Part shown: positions 1 to 8,288 of the stretch, in pieces
Numbering within the stretch: the stretch's first letter is position 1
Layout: each line of letters begins with the position of its first letter
From: Ancylomarina subtilis
GTDB taxonomy: Bacteria > Bacteroidota > Bacteroidia > Bacteroidales > Marinifilaceae
Direction of reading: 5' to 3'
NCBI RefSeq assembly: GCF_004217115.1
Contig: NZ_SHKN01000001.1
Location: 1,243,781-1,307,780, forward strand
DNA length: 64,000 nucleotides
Made by a program: the position numbers and the translations under genes
The notes under the pieces: model-generated
What the model saw: only the letters and a program-made list of their open reading frames with translations
What the model was told of the DNA's origin: nothing
Database searches by the model: none

Positions 1-819
1 TCCAGTATTGTATATTGCTAACGCAAGTGACATAAGAACTTTTTCGCCAGTTGATAAATCTGCCGAACTAATTTCAAAACCTTCAGTTCTATCTCTTAAT
101 TTAAAAACAAAGCTTGCATCTATTCTATCTCCTTCAGGATTGTTTACCTCATATGGAATGTTTGTTTCTTCCAATATTTTATTAATGAATTCCCAAGGAG
201 GTTCGCCGTAGTTTCTTTTAAACTCATCATCACTCAATACAGGTTTTGTAATAAGCTTACCCTTTGATTGATAATATTCATTAATAGCATTTTCTTCTTG
301 ACGCCTGTGATAGTTCTTAAAAATCAAGGCAAATTGAGCTGTGAAAAAATCATTTTGACCCATAAAAGAAATATCAAAACTATCAGATAAGTCGTTTTCT
401 GTTAACTGACTCGTTGATTTTCCAGAATCCTGTAATGCCTTTCTAATAAATCTTTTCATGTTTTCATCAGGCACATAATTTAGAATCAGATTTATATTAT
501 CCTCTTGGTTTCTTCTTTGAAGTTGTTGTCTTCCAGAATGATATTGGTTCCAAACATTTTTCACATGTTGTGAGATAGAATTTGGGTCACAAGTTTCTTC
601 AATTGTTGGGTTTAATCCATTAAATCCTATGTATCTTACATTTTGAATTAAATTACCATTGATATTAACTTGAGACTTATCCCTATTTGACATTGCTTCA
701 AGAAGGTGAGTTTTTCCACTCCCATTTTTTCCAGTTAAGACACAGAAAGTAGGCAATTCAAATTCACATGGTGGATTTATTGATTTATGTTTTTGGTTTA
801 TTGTAATTTTAATGCTCAT
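1..819 (-). CDS. AAA/ABC-type ATP-binding protein, partial (3' end off window)
   Basis: Reading on the minus strand from ATG at 819 gives 273 uninterrupted codons that run off the left edge. Walker A GKNGSGKT lies at about residues 30-37. An ABC-type signature LSTGEK lies near residues 255-260, followed by a hydrophobic stretch typical of the helix after the signature. The wide spacing and lack of transport domains fit the AAA_15/AAA_21 (OLD/RecF/SMC-like) group seen in anti-phage and DNA-repair proteins. The effector domain or partner would lie beyond the window, so no system can be named. A GTTAGCGG boundary (852-859) and a repeat-borne promoter (994-1023) lie upstream. A defence role is inference. 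Confidence 0.8.
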   Translation of the reverse strand, partial: MSIKITINQKHKSINPPCEFELPTFCVLTGKNGSGKTHLLEAMSNRDKSQVNINGNLIQNVRYIGFNGLNPTIEETCDPNSISQHVKNVWNQYHSGRQQLQRRNQEDNINLILNYVPDENMKRFIRKALQDSGKSTSQLTENDLSDSFDISFMGQNDFFTAQFALIFKNYHRRQEENAINEYYQSKGKLITKPVLSDDEFKRNYGEPPWEFINKILEETNIPYEVNNPEGDRIDASFVFKLRDRTEGFEISSADLSTGEKVLMSLALAIYNTG

Positions 820-851
820 ATATTTGATTATAAATTCTTCCAGGTTAATTA

Positions 852-859
852 CCGCTAAC
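852..859 (-). other. Cassette-boundary-like core GTTAGCGG upstream of the left-edge ATPase
   Basis: The minus strand reads GTTAGCGG 33 bases before the ATPase ATG. Its first seven bases equal the start of the 10-bp inverted repeat that encloses the gene at 30946-31725. It sits where a cassette start core (R') would be expected. The matching end core lies beyond the window, so this is only suggestive. Confidence 0.4.
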
Positions 860-985
860 GTATGGATAAACGTCATGGTATATATTTTTATTAATCTTGC
901 ATTTACGCCACATATGGGCAGGTAAAGCACAGCTATCGTGATGGCTTTATTCTAATATTCTTATTAAAATGAAGGCATCATTTTC

Positions 986-1100
986 GAGCCTATCAAATTT
1001 ATGAAAAACAAGCAGCAAACAATAAATTTAAAAGAAGTAAAACATCTGGTGTACATAAAACAGAATTGGTCTATATAGTTAGGGTCATGCTTCGGCATTT
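986..1100 (-). repeat. Interspersed promoter-bearing repeat, copy 1
   Basis: About 110 bases are closely similar to 35230-35342. Shared blocks include gagcctatcaaatttat, caataaatttaaaagaagta and gtacataaaacagaatt. More diverged copies lie at 37609-37722 and 41157-41195. The repeat precedes the left-edge ATPase in the minus direction and is followed by REP-like DNA (cttcggcatttcgacaagctc). No open reading frame is conserved between the copies. Confidence 0.8.
994..1023 (-). promoter_or_regulatory. Putative promoter inside repeat copy 1, reading toward the ATPase
   Basis: On the minus strand there is ATTG, 18 bases, then TAAATTTG, which matches the Bacteroidota -7 consensus TAnnTTTG exactly. 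Spacing is the same in all four repeat copies although the spacer bases differ. The predicted leader before the ATPase ATG is about 170 bases. Confidence 0.5.
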
Positions 1101-1215
1101 CGACAAGCTCAATGACCGAAAACTCAGTGCGGCGGCTTAGTGTCTGAAAACACATAAGAAATACGCCCATTGAGCGGAGTTGAAAAAAAACACCACCCCG
1201 TCGAGCGAGCTCGAC
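1089..1215. repeat. REP-like GC-rich palindromic repeat
   Basis: This stretch contains ttcgacaagctcaatgaccg and gtcgagcgagctcgac units. They resemble the TTCGAC...CTCAGTGACC intergenic repeats common in Bacteroidota. The same kind of unit follows repeat copy 2 at 35335-35460. Confidence 0.5.
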
Positions 1216-1216
1216 A

Positions 1217-1240
1217 CCCCTCCTCTAAAAAAAGGAGGGG
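1217..1240. terminator. Strong hairpin, possible bidirectional terminator
   Basis: An 8-bp perfect stem (cccctcct / aggagggg) encloses an A-rich loop between the repeat zone and the lipoprotein gene. No strong T-tract follows, so it may be a REP-type element rather than a terminator. Confidence 0.4.
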
Positions 1241-1330
1241 AAACTAGTTTAAATCATATCAGTTTGGATTATATTTTATAATTTTCATAATTAAGGAATC
1301 CTGTTTCATTCAAATACGACAATAAAATCT

Positions 1331-1338
1331 TATTTTTG
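1331..1338 (+). promoter_or_regulatory. Putative -7 element for the lipoprotein/AsmA operon
   Basis: TATTTTTG matches TAnnTTTG about 53 bases before the ATG at 1392. No convincing -33 TTTG box was seen at the expected distance. Confidence 0.35.
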
Positions 1339-1391
1339 ACGTTTATTTCTGATCAACCCAATAAGAGTATTCATAAACAAATTAGATATAA

Positions 1392-1760
1392 ATGAAACGG
1401 TTTACATTAATCCTTTTAAGCCTGGCATTCGCAGCGCTATTCACAAGTTCATGTTCTACAGACGAAGAAACGAAACCCAGTTTTGATGAGTCATTAATCA
1501 TTGGAAAATGGAAGAGTGGGACTTTATTCGAAAGATACGATGCAGATAAATCGGGTGCGACCTGGGATACGGCTGATGACGTAGAGGAAAAAGAAGCACA
1601 GGAATTTACCTGGACCATAGACAAAGATCAGTTGGAGCAAATTCACATCATCGTGAATGGTGGTCTAGTTCCTAAAAGATACACCATTACAGATTTAACG
1701 GAAACGACAATGAAATATGAAGACGATTTCGGAGTAACAAAATCATTCAGCAAACAATAA
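1392..1760 (+). CDS. Lipocalin-like lipoprotein
   Basis: This 122-residue protein has a lipoprotein signal ending in the lipobox-like FTSSC (Cys about residue 21), so it is probably anchored in the outer membrane or periplasm. The mature part starts with an LIIGKWKSG segment, the GxW signature of lipocalin-like domains of Bacteroidota, followed by short beta-rich segments. It sits 4 bases before the AsmA-family gene and probably shares its transcript. Ligand and role are unknown. The family is assigned from the GKW motif, length and predicted strands only. Confidence 0.7.
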   Translation: MKRFTLILLSLAFAALFTSSCSTDEETKPSFDESLIIGKWKSGTLFERYDADKSGATWDTADDVEEKEAQEFTWTIDKDQLEQIHIIVNGGLVPKRYTITDLTETTMKYEDDFGVTKSFSKQ

Positions 1761-1764
1761 TAAG

Positions 1765-4700
1765 ATGCGAATATTAAAAAAAGTTGGAATCGCTTTACTG
1801 GCATTGGTTTTTGTATTGATCATCGCTGCCTCAATAGGCATGTGGTATCTTTTTACGCCAGAAAAATTAAGTCCCATCGTTAACAAACAGGCCAAAGATT
1901 ATTTAGCCTGCCATACGATGATTGAAAAAGTTGAGCCCACTTTTTTTAGTAGCTATCCTTTTTTTGGGCTTGAGATTACGAATCTCTGTTTGACAGAGAA
2001 TGATGCCCCGAAATCTGATACGCTCTTATACACAGCCAAATGCTTTGCCTCGGTCAATGTGATGGCCTACTTATGGGACGGCAACATCAAGCTTGATCCT
2101 TTTCTGCTGGAAGATGCGGTTGTGAATTTCAAAATAGATGCGCATGGCCAATCTAATTTCGATATTTTAAAGAGCGGTTCCGATGCCTCAGAAGCGAATA
2201 CGGAAGCCTCATCATTGGGTGATATGGATATCAGCCATGTGGAGTTGAAGAATTTTAATGCCACCTACAGGGATGAGACAACATTCAGAAAGGCTGATAT
2301 TCAAAAGATAGATGCTAAACTTGGCTTTAAATACAATAAGGAAAAACAGGCTTTAGATTTGGATATGCAATTGAACCGCTTGCTGTTTCAAACAGCCGAC
2401 TCCATGGCGCTTTATCTTGATGCCAGAGATTGTAATCTGAAAATTAAGTCGAAGGCTAAAGACAAAAACCTGTTCAATTCCGATGTCAAACTTGTCTGCC
2501 AGGCCATGACCTTTGCTCTGGCTGCTGATACCCTTTTATCTGAGATGAAAGTTGACAGCCACTTGCCTTTGGGTTTTAACGTATCCGAAAACGCCTATGA
2601 TTTTAAAAAGGCCAATCTGCTTATTAAGGACGAGCACGCCATCTCATTTGATGGTCTTGTAAAGGTCTTAAAAGATTATTCTATAGAGACCGACCTAAGC
2701 TACTCGAGCGGGGAATTGGATATTGAAAAAATTCTGGCTCTTATACCTAAAGCCTATTCGGAGCCGCTAAAAGATGTCAGCGCTAAAGGCTTTGCCAAAG
2801 TTTCAGGATCGGTAAAAGGGCTTCTGTCTGACACAAGCATGCCCCTGGTAAAGGCCAATATTGAATACGCTAAGGGCGAAGTCAAATATACGGGCTATCC
2901 TAAAGTGAAAGACATTGAATTATCCATGTCGACTCTGGTGGATATGAATAAGAACCAGGCTTCGACACTTACAATCAATAGCAGTTCTGCCCAAATAGCG
3001 CAGAGCACTGTTTCTGTAAAAGGAGAAATTTCGGACATTTTGGAAAGTCCGGTCTACAACATCCATTCCAATGGGAATTTTAACCTAGTCGATTTTAAAC
3101 CCTTTATACCCAAAGATCAAAACATCAGTATTAAGGGATCGCTTAAGGGGAATGTGCATACCCGATTCACTCAGTCTGATTTGGATAAGGAGGCCTATCA
3201 CCGCATCTATTTAAGTGGCGATTTTGAGACTCAGAACTTTTATGCCATCTATGAGGACAGTATAAAGGTGGATTTACCTTCGGCAAAACTGAAGCTTGAT
3301 TTACCCAGCCAGAGCAGAGCAGACAAAAACCTTAAGTTTGCAAACATCAAAATGGATGCACCCAAGCTGAATATCGAGATGTCACCAAGCATGCATGCTG
3401 TGAGTGAAAATCTTGAGCTTTCTGCCGACATCAACCAACTGGCAAAAGAGCTTTCTGCACCCCTGTCGGCATGTCGTTTTAAATTTGGCAGCCTTTATGC
3501 TGTGGCCGACACCTTATCCCTTAAAGCCAATCATGCAGAGGGACAATTTGCCTATACTCCTGAACTTGAAGCCAAACAAGAGATTGCGCTTATCCATTCT
3601 AACATGACTAGTCAGGAATTGGTTATCGCCAGCAAAGACGCCACTCTTTTTGATGCTAAAGAGCTATCTGCCAAAACAAATCTGAAGTACGACGACTCAC
3701 AAAATAATGTCATCCTGAAATGGCAACCCGAAGTGGCCGTGCGTTTTTCGGATGCCAATTATGACTTGGGTGAACAGTTGAAGGGGCAAATTCCTAATAT
3801 AGCCTTCACCCTTGATCCCGACACCATGGCCATTGAGAAAGCGAATTTAATTTTAGGTGATTCGGACTTTAGCCTTAGCGGTAAACTGACCGATATATCA
3901 AACTACTTAAAGAAACAGGCATTGCTTAAGGGCGAGTTTAATTTGGTTTCTAAAAAGACCGATGTCTATGAGCTAATGGACATTTTTAACGGCATGGGCA
4001 GTCAGGATTCAACACTTGTGAGCAATGAAGCTGTTACATCCGAAGATGATCCCTTTATGGTTCCTAAGGGTGTCGAAATCAGGCTAAACACGAGCATCGA
4101 TCAGACTCTCGTTAATGATAATATCATCGAAAATATTAAAGGAGGCCTAACTGTTAAGGATGGTACCCTTATTCTGGACCAAATGGGTTTTACCAGCAAG
4201 GCTGCCAATATGCAGTTAACGGCCATGTACCGTTCCGACAGGAAGAACCACCTCTTTTCGGGCATCGACTTTCACCTTTTGGATATTGATGTGGCTGAAT
4301 TGATTGATTTGATTCCTTCGGTTGACACCATCATCCCTATGCTAAAGTCGTTCAAAGGAAAGGGCGAATTTCATTTGGCCGGAGAGACCTATCTTAAGAG
4401 CGACTATTCGCTTAAACAATCGACCATTCGTGGTGCGGCGGCATTCCAGGGACAGGAACTCACCCTTATGGATACCGAAACATTCGACATGATTGCCAGT
4501 AAACTGATGTTTAAGAAGAAAACAGAAAATGTGATAGACAGCTTAAGTGTTGAGATGACACTCTTTAAGGATGAAATTGATTTATACCCTTTCCTTATTG
4601 TGATGGACAATTATAAAGCCGTTATTGCCGGACGTCATAATATGGATAATCGCTTCAACTATCACATCTCGGTAACCGATACGCCATTACCGGTTAGATT

Positions 4701-4869
4701 GGGATTGAATGTGAGTGGTACCATGGAAGACTTGAAATACAAACTAGTGCCTTGTCAGTACAAACATCTTTACGATCCCAAAAAACAAGGCAAACTTGAG
4801 GCCCAAACTTTACGTTTGAAAAAGATGATTTCGGAATCGCTTAAGGAGAATGTTAAGGCGATTGAATAG
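1765..4869 (+). CDS. AsmA family protein
   Basis: This 1034-residue protein has one N-terminal membrane segment (about residues 7-28) followed by a very long beta-rich periplasmic region. The N-terminal block (LSPIVNKQAKDYL, then SSYPFFGLEITNL) and the C-terminal block (the region around KGKGEFHLAGE and the final 150 residues) fit the AsmA/AsmA_2 families. These proteins form bridge-like structures implicated in lipid transport to, or assembly of, the outer membrane. It is translated right after the lipocalin-like lipoprotein and ends before a strong terminator, so the two genes form a compact operon. The joint envelope role is inferred. Confidence 0.85.
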   Translation: MRILKKVGIALLALVFVLIIAASIGMWYLFTPEKLSPIVNKQAKDYLACHTMIEKVEPTFFSSYPFFGLEITNLCLTENDAPKSDTLLYTAKCFASVNVMAYLWDGNIKLDPFLLEDAVVNFKIDAHGQSNFDILKSGSDASEANTEASSLGDMDISHVELKNFNATYRDETTFRKADIQKIDAKLGFKYNKEKQALDLDMQLNRLLFQTADSMALYLDARDCNLKIKSKAKDKNLFNSDVKLVCQAMTFALAADTLLSEMKVDSHLPLGFNVSENAYDFKKANLLIKDEHAISFDGLVKVLKDYSIETDLSYSSGELDIEKILALIPKAYSEPLKDVSAKGFAKVSGSVKGLLSDTSMPLVKANIEYAKGEVKYTGYPKVKDIELSMSTLVDMNKNQASTLTINSSSAQIAQSTVSVKGEISDILESPVYNIHSNGNFNLVDFKPFIPKDQNISIKGSLKGNVHTRFTQSDLDKEAYHRIYLSGDFETQNFYAIYEDSIKVDLPSAKLKLDLPSQSRADKNLKFANIKMDAPKLNIEMSPSMHAVSENLELSADINQLAKELSAPLSACRFKFGSLYAVADTLSLKANHAEGQFAYTPELEAKQEIALIHSNMTSQELVIASKDATLFDAKELSAKTNLKYDDSQNNVILKWQPEVAVRFSDANYDLGEQLKGQIPNIAFTLDPDTMAIEKANLILGDSDFSLSGKLTDISNYLKKQALLKGEFNLVSKKTDVYELMDIFNGMGSQDSTLVSNEAVTSEDDPFMVPKGVEIRLNTSIDQTLVNDNIIENIKGGLTVKDGTLILDQMGFTSKAANMQLTAMYRSDRKNHLFSGIDFHLLDIDVAELIDLIPSVDTIIPMLKSFKGKGEFHLAGETYLKSDYSLKQSTIRGAAAFQGQELTLMDTETFDMIASKLMFKKKTENVIDSLSVEMTLFKDEIDLYPFLIVMDNYKAVIAGRHNMDNRFNYHISVTDTPLPVRLGLNVSGTMEDLKYKLVPCQYKHLYDPKKQGKLEAQTLRLKKMISESLKENVKAIE

Positions 4870-4920
4870 CCTTATCGTTTATTGGAACGTGTTGGTGACA
4901 ACATACAATGAAATCTGAAT

Positions 4921-4964
4921 AAAAAAGTTTGTAGCTCTACGAAGAGCTACAAACTTTTTTTTTT
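4921..4964 (+). terminator. Intrinsic terminator after the AsmA gene
   Basis: A perfect 18-bp stem (4921-4938 with 4943-4960) with loop acga is followed by a run of T. It lies 50 bases after the AsmA stop codon. Confidence 0.9.
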
Positions 4965-5197
4965 ATCCCCTTTAATAGATCCACTCCGGTATTTTAATCT
5001 TAGCTTTTAGCTTCGAATTAACAGAAAAGCTAGAAAGACCGTCTTCAAATTTAAGAATGAAACAGAACATGCTATTGAAATTGGGATGACATTGGAACAC
5101 ACAACATCCATTTTCTTACTGATTTACAAGGACTCATCTCATGATAGATATATTAAATTCAATTGTTTCTTTTTACAAGCTATGTATTTACAACAAA

Positions 5198-5226
5198 AAA
5201 ACCACCTCCGAAATGGAGGTGGTTTT
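5198..5226. terminator. Hairpin terminator
   Basis: An 11-bp stem (aaaccacctcc / ggaggtggttt) has a 5-base loop, with A/T runs on both sides. It would end transcripts leaving locus 1 on the minus strand. Confidence 0.8.
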
Positions 5227-5271
5227 ACCTTAGTCTATCTGATAAACAACAAGTCTGATTGATAACTATTG

Positions 5272-5402
5272 TTAATGATGAGCCACATTAAAAGATCGTT
5301 TAACAACCTGCTCGTTCCCTGCCTTATCCCTTAAAGTAAGAAATAAGTCATAATCTCCAACAATAGCATTCTGATCCACTTTAATATAAAAATCGAAAAG
5401 CC
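5272..5402 (-). pseudogene. 3' remnant of a DUF4625-like gene
   Basis: The minus strand encodes about 43 residues (LFDFYIKVDQNAIVGDYDL and onward, ending FNVAHH and stop). They match the last 43 residues of the intact gene at 13828-14316 with only a few substitutions. No homologous sequence or start codon lies upstream: similarity stops at 5402, just 3' of the thioredoxin-fold gene. This is a truncated, non-functional end left by a duplication or recombination event. Confidence 0.85.
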
Positions 5403-5417
5403 TTCGTTTTCTATAGT

Positions 5418-6587
5418 TTAGTTTTCTTCACCCTCCAGGAATTTCACAGACCACAAATCTTTTTTTTGATCTTCGGGTGCTAACTCTATTGATTTTGCAG
5501 CCTGAATTTTTGCCTCCTCTATTTGTCCTGATTTATTCAGTATGTAAGCATAGGCATCAATATTTTCAAAATTGGCATTCAATTCTACAGAACGTTTTGC
5601 CATTTTCACCACTTTGCTTACTAATTCTTTATCGATATCTTCTTTTGCCGCAGAAATAATCTGTACATACATAAACAAATGTTCGGAGTTATCAAAGTCA
5701 TGTTTGATTCCATAATTAGCCATCGCCTCGTAAAACTTTTTCTGATCAGGGTCTCTTTGAAGCATACTCATATCGATATATGCAAAAATCTTAGATCCTA
5801 CTTCCTGATCCAGCGCAATCAATTCTTTCTTTTTGGCTGCAAAAGCTTCTTTATCACCTTTAGGAACCGATTGTTTCAAATCAGACAGCATTATTTGCTC
5901 CATAAACTCATCAATTTGCAATTGATTGGCAACCTCATAAAACCTTGTTTTATTCTTCAAAACAAATAAATAGATTGGATCCGATGTAGAAGTCACAACT
6001 TTTGTAATTAATTCAGCATCTTTGGCATTAATTAACGCCTCTGATTTCTTACTTGAGAAATAGATTCTAACAGCTTCTTTTACATCTATTCCTGAATTAG
6101 CAGAAGTCATGATGAAATTTTGTAAAAATGCGACGTCTCTCTCTCCCTTTTCGAAGCGCTTGTTTAGTGCAGCCCAGTTATTTTTAGAATCTAAAGCTAA
6201 CTTAGCTGTTGCGATAAGAGATTCTGCATCTGCCCCTACCATTTGCTGCAGAATATTTCCATCTGCATCTAACCAAAGTAATGTTGGAAATGCTTTTATT
6301 TGATATGTTTCCTTTAAGGGCTTTCCTGCTTCCGACTCCATATCCATTTTGACATTGACAAAATTCTTATTAAAAAAAGCTCCTATTTTGTCTTGTGTGA
6401 AGACATTTTTTGCCAGATACTTACAAGGGCCACACCAGGTTGTGTAACAATCCATGAATACGATTTTATTTTCTTTTTTTGCTTTTGCCAAGGCCTCTGA
6501 AAAAGTGCCGTGTTCAAATTCAATACCTTGCGAAAATGCACTAGCAAAAACGAATAAGGCTACTAATGATAAAATTATTTTTTTCAT
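5418..6587 (-). CDS. Thioredoxin-fold protein, exported (locus 1)
   Basis: This 389-residue protein has a cleavable signal peptide (about 1-19, ending AFSQG). A thioredoxin domain (about 25-135) carries the active site TTWCGPCK, and the cis-Pro region is AFPTLLW. The long C-terminal half is helical and repeat-like (TPR-like, ending ...SGQIEEAKIQAAKSIELAPEDQ). It probably acts as a periplasmic or surface-associated thiol-disulfide protein. It lies downstream of susD of locus 1 but is separated by 360 bases and a hairpin, so co-transcription is uncertain. It is paralogous to the protein at 42500-43684 in locus 3. Confidence 0.85.
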   Translation of the reverse strand: MKKIILSLVALFVFASAFSQGIEFEHGTFSEALAKAKKENKIVFMDCYTTWCGPCKYLAKNVFTQDKIGAFFNKNFVNVKMDMESEAGKPLKETYQIKAFPTLLWLDADGNILQQMVGADAESLIATAKLALDSKNNWAALNKRFEKGERDVAFLQNFIMTSANSGIDVKEAVRIYFSSKKSEALINAKDAELITKVVTSTSDPIYLFVLKNKTRFYEVANQLQIDEFMEQIMLSDLKQSVPKGDKEAFAAKKKELIALDQEVGSKIFAYIDMSMLQRDPDQKKFYEAMANYGIKHDFDNSEHLFMYVQIISAAKEDIDKELVSKVVKMAKRSVELNANFENIDAYAYILNKSGQIEEAKIQAAKSIELAPEDQKKDLWSVKFLEGEEN

Positions 6588-6947
6588 ATGTTTTTTATTT
6601 TAAATTTTTCCCATATGGAAGTCGCATAATTAAACATCCCCCTGTGTGAGAAACCTTGTTTACATGCTCGTTTCATAAACTCATTTCTTATGAGTAAGCT
6701 AATTTTACTCGGTTAACATTACAATTTAAAGTCTATGCTATACAATAGGATTTTTCTTACAACTTTACCGGATACTTATTACAATAGACACAATCGAAAT
6801 TTGATAAAGAAGCAAACAAGATTCTATCCCGTACAATAGCTTGTTGTGAGTTGTTCCGTAAATTTAAACGGAGGTTTTTAGGATAGCCTCCGTTTTTACT
6901 ATTCAAACACTTAGCTAACAAAAAGATAATTTGAATATCTTTTTCTT
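6588..6947. other. Intergenic region between the thioredoxin-fold gene and susD of locus 1
   Basis: These 360 bases hold one hairpin (6866-6895) and AT-rich sequence that could contain a promoter for the thioredoxin-fold gene. No exact TAnnTTTG element or conserved small reading frame was recognised. Confidence 0.5.
6866..6895. terminator. Hairpin downstream of susD, locus 1
   Basis: A 9-bp stem (aaacggagg / cctccgttt) encloses a 12-base loop. The T-run is better on the plus side. It may partly end the susCD transcript. Confidence 0.6.
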
Positions 6948-8276
6948 TTATCTAATATTCTGAATTATTTCAGGATTCTTAACAATATACTTTTCAGCAA
7001 TAGGATATACCCATCTTGGGCTGTTTGATGGCAAAGTATATTGCACACCTTCCACGGTTCTTTCCAATGTGATATTTGCATTATCATTGGTGTTATAACG
7101 CTTCAAATCAAACCATCTTAAACCTTTAAACAAAAGTTCCCTACGTCTTTCTTCTTTAACAAGTTCAATAGCTTCATCTTTACTACCCGCATTCAACGCA
7201 ACATATTTTCCTGTTTCGTAACGCTTAAGTCTTAAAGCATTCAATATATCTATTGCCTCATTAAAATCTCCTGTTCTTGCAATACACTCAGCCTTATTTA
7301 GCATTGCTTCAGCAACTGTAAGACCATACTTAAAAGTTGTGGTCCCATAAATCCTTTCTTCTGAATCTAAACCCCAAAAATAAGCCGGACAAGTTAGATT
7401 TTTCCATCTTAAGTCAGAATCCTGATCATAGATATTAGCAACATCTTGTGAAGGCGCAAGAAGCAGTCCCATTCTACTTGATCTCAAATCAAATACAATC
7501 TCCTTATTCACAGACTCATGTGGAAATCTAAGAACCTCGGCATAATTTAATTCAAGAGTATTATAATCATACAAAAAATCATTTAATGCCAGAGCTTTAT
7601 TTGCATATTCTAAAGCCTTATTGTACTCAGCCTTATACAAATACATTCTAGATAGTAAAATATAAACCGAGTTTTTTGACAACCTATTATTAAATGCAGT
7701 CTCTGCTAAATAGTCTAATGATTCAATTAAATCATTTTCAATATTGTCATAAACAAATTGAACTGAAGCTCTTTCCAAAGAACCATCCAATTTAGGACTT
7801 GTTAAATACGGCACACCTAAATCTTCACTAGCTGTTTCTTTTTCATAGTGTTTTGAATAAATATTTACAAGAAGAAAATAATTCAGAGCCCTCTCGGCTT
7901 TTGCCTCTGCGTGTATTTCATACTTATCCGTTTCGTTGCCTTCAGACTCCAAAACTTCAGAAATAACTGTATTGCAAATACCTATATTGGAATACATTGC
8001 ACGCCACTGGTCATCTTCTTCAGTAGATAGATTAAATTTTTCTTCCCATTTATATGAATTAATTTCATACAAACCGTAAAAATAATTTAAATACTCATCC
8101 CAAATAGCCACATCGTCTGAACCAAATAAATGATAAGCAGCCTTAGCAGGTTTATCCATTAAAAGCCTGTAATCTTCAACTTTTTCAGGGATTACCTTTC
8201 CCTTTGGCTTTATGTCCAGCCAATCAGTACATGAAGACAACGCCAGTAATACTATTATATATATATAATTTTTCAT
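6948..8276 (-). CDS. SusD/RagB-family outer-membrane lipoprotein (locus 1)
   Basis: This 442-residue protein starts with a lipoprotein signal (LALSSC, Cys about 16) and then DWLDIKPKGKVIPE, typical of the SusD N-terminus. Tetratricopeptide-like helices occupy the middle, and the C-terminal end has the family pattern RRRELLFKGLRWFDLKRY. SusD-like proteins form the lid over the SusC channel and bind the substrate at the cell surface. The gene follows susC by 12 bases, so they are translated as a pair. The substrate cannot be deduced from the sequence. The length is on the short side for the family. Confidence 0.93.
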   Translation of the reverse strand: MKNYIYIIVLLALSSCTDWLDIKPKGKVIPEKVEDYRLLMDKPAKAAYHLFGSDDVAIWDEYLNYFYGLYEINSYKWEEKFNLSTEEDDQWRAMYSNIGICNTVISEVLESEGNETDKYEIHAEAKAERALNYFLLVNIYSKHYEKETASEDLGVPYLTSPKLDGSLERASVQFVYDNIENDLIESLDYLAETAFNNRLSKNSVYILLSRMYLYKAEYNKALEYANKALALNDFLYDYNTLELNYAEVLRFPHESVNKEIVFDLRSSRMGLLLAPSQDVANIYDQDSDLRWKNLTCPAYFWGLDSEERIYGTTTFKYGLTVAEAMLNKAECIARTGDFNEAIDILNALRLKRYETGKYVALNAGSKDEAIELVKEERRRELLFKGLRWFDLKRYNTNDNANITLERTVEGVQYTLPSNSPRWVYPIAEKYIVKNPEIIQNIR

Positions 8277-8288
8277 GATTTATTCTTT

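Larger units (their letters stand above)
5195..5402 (-). repeat. Direct repeat, left copy (terminator plus 3' gene fragment)
   Basis: About 205 bases align, at roughly 90% by eye, with 13751-13956 in the same orientation. Both copies hold a ggaggtggttt hairpin, the block ataaacaacaagtctgattg and the coding end of a DUF4625-like gene. The two copies bracket locus 1. Confidence 0.9.

Noticed and set aside
1382-1624. 80-codon minus-strand frame opposite the lipocalin-like lipoprotein
   Set aside because: It overlaps the real lipoprotein gene with lipobox and operon context on the plus strand.
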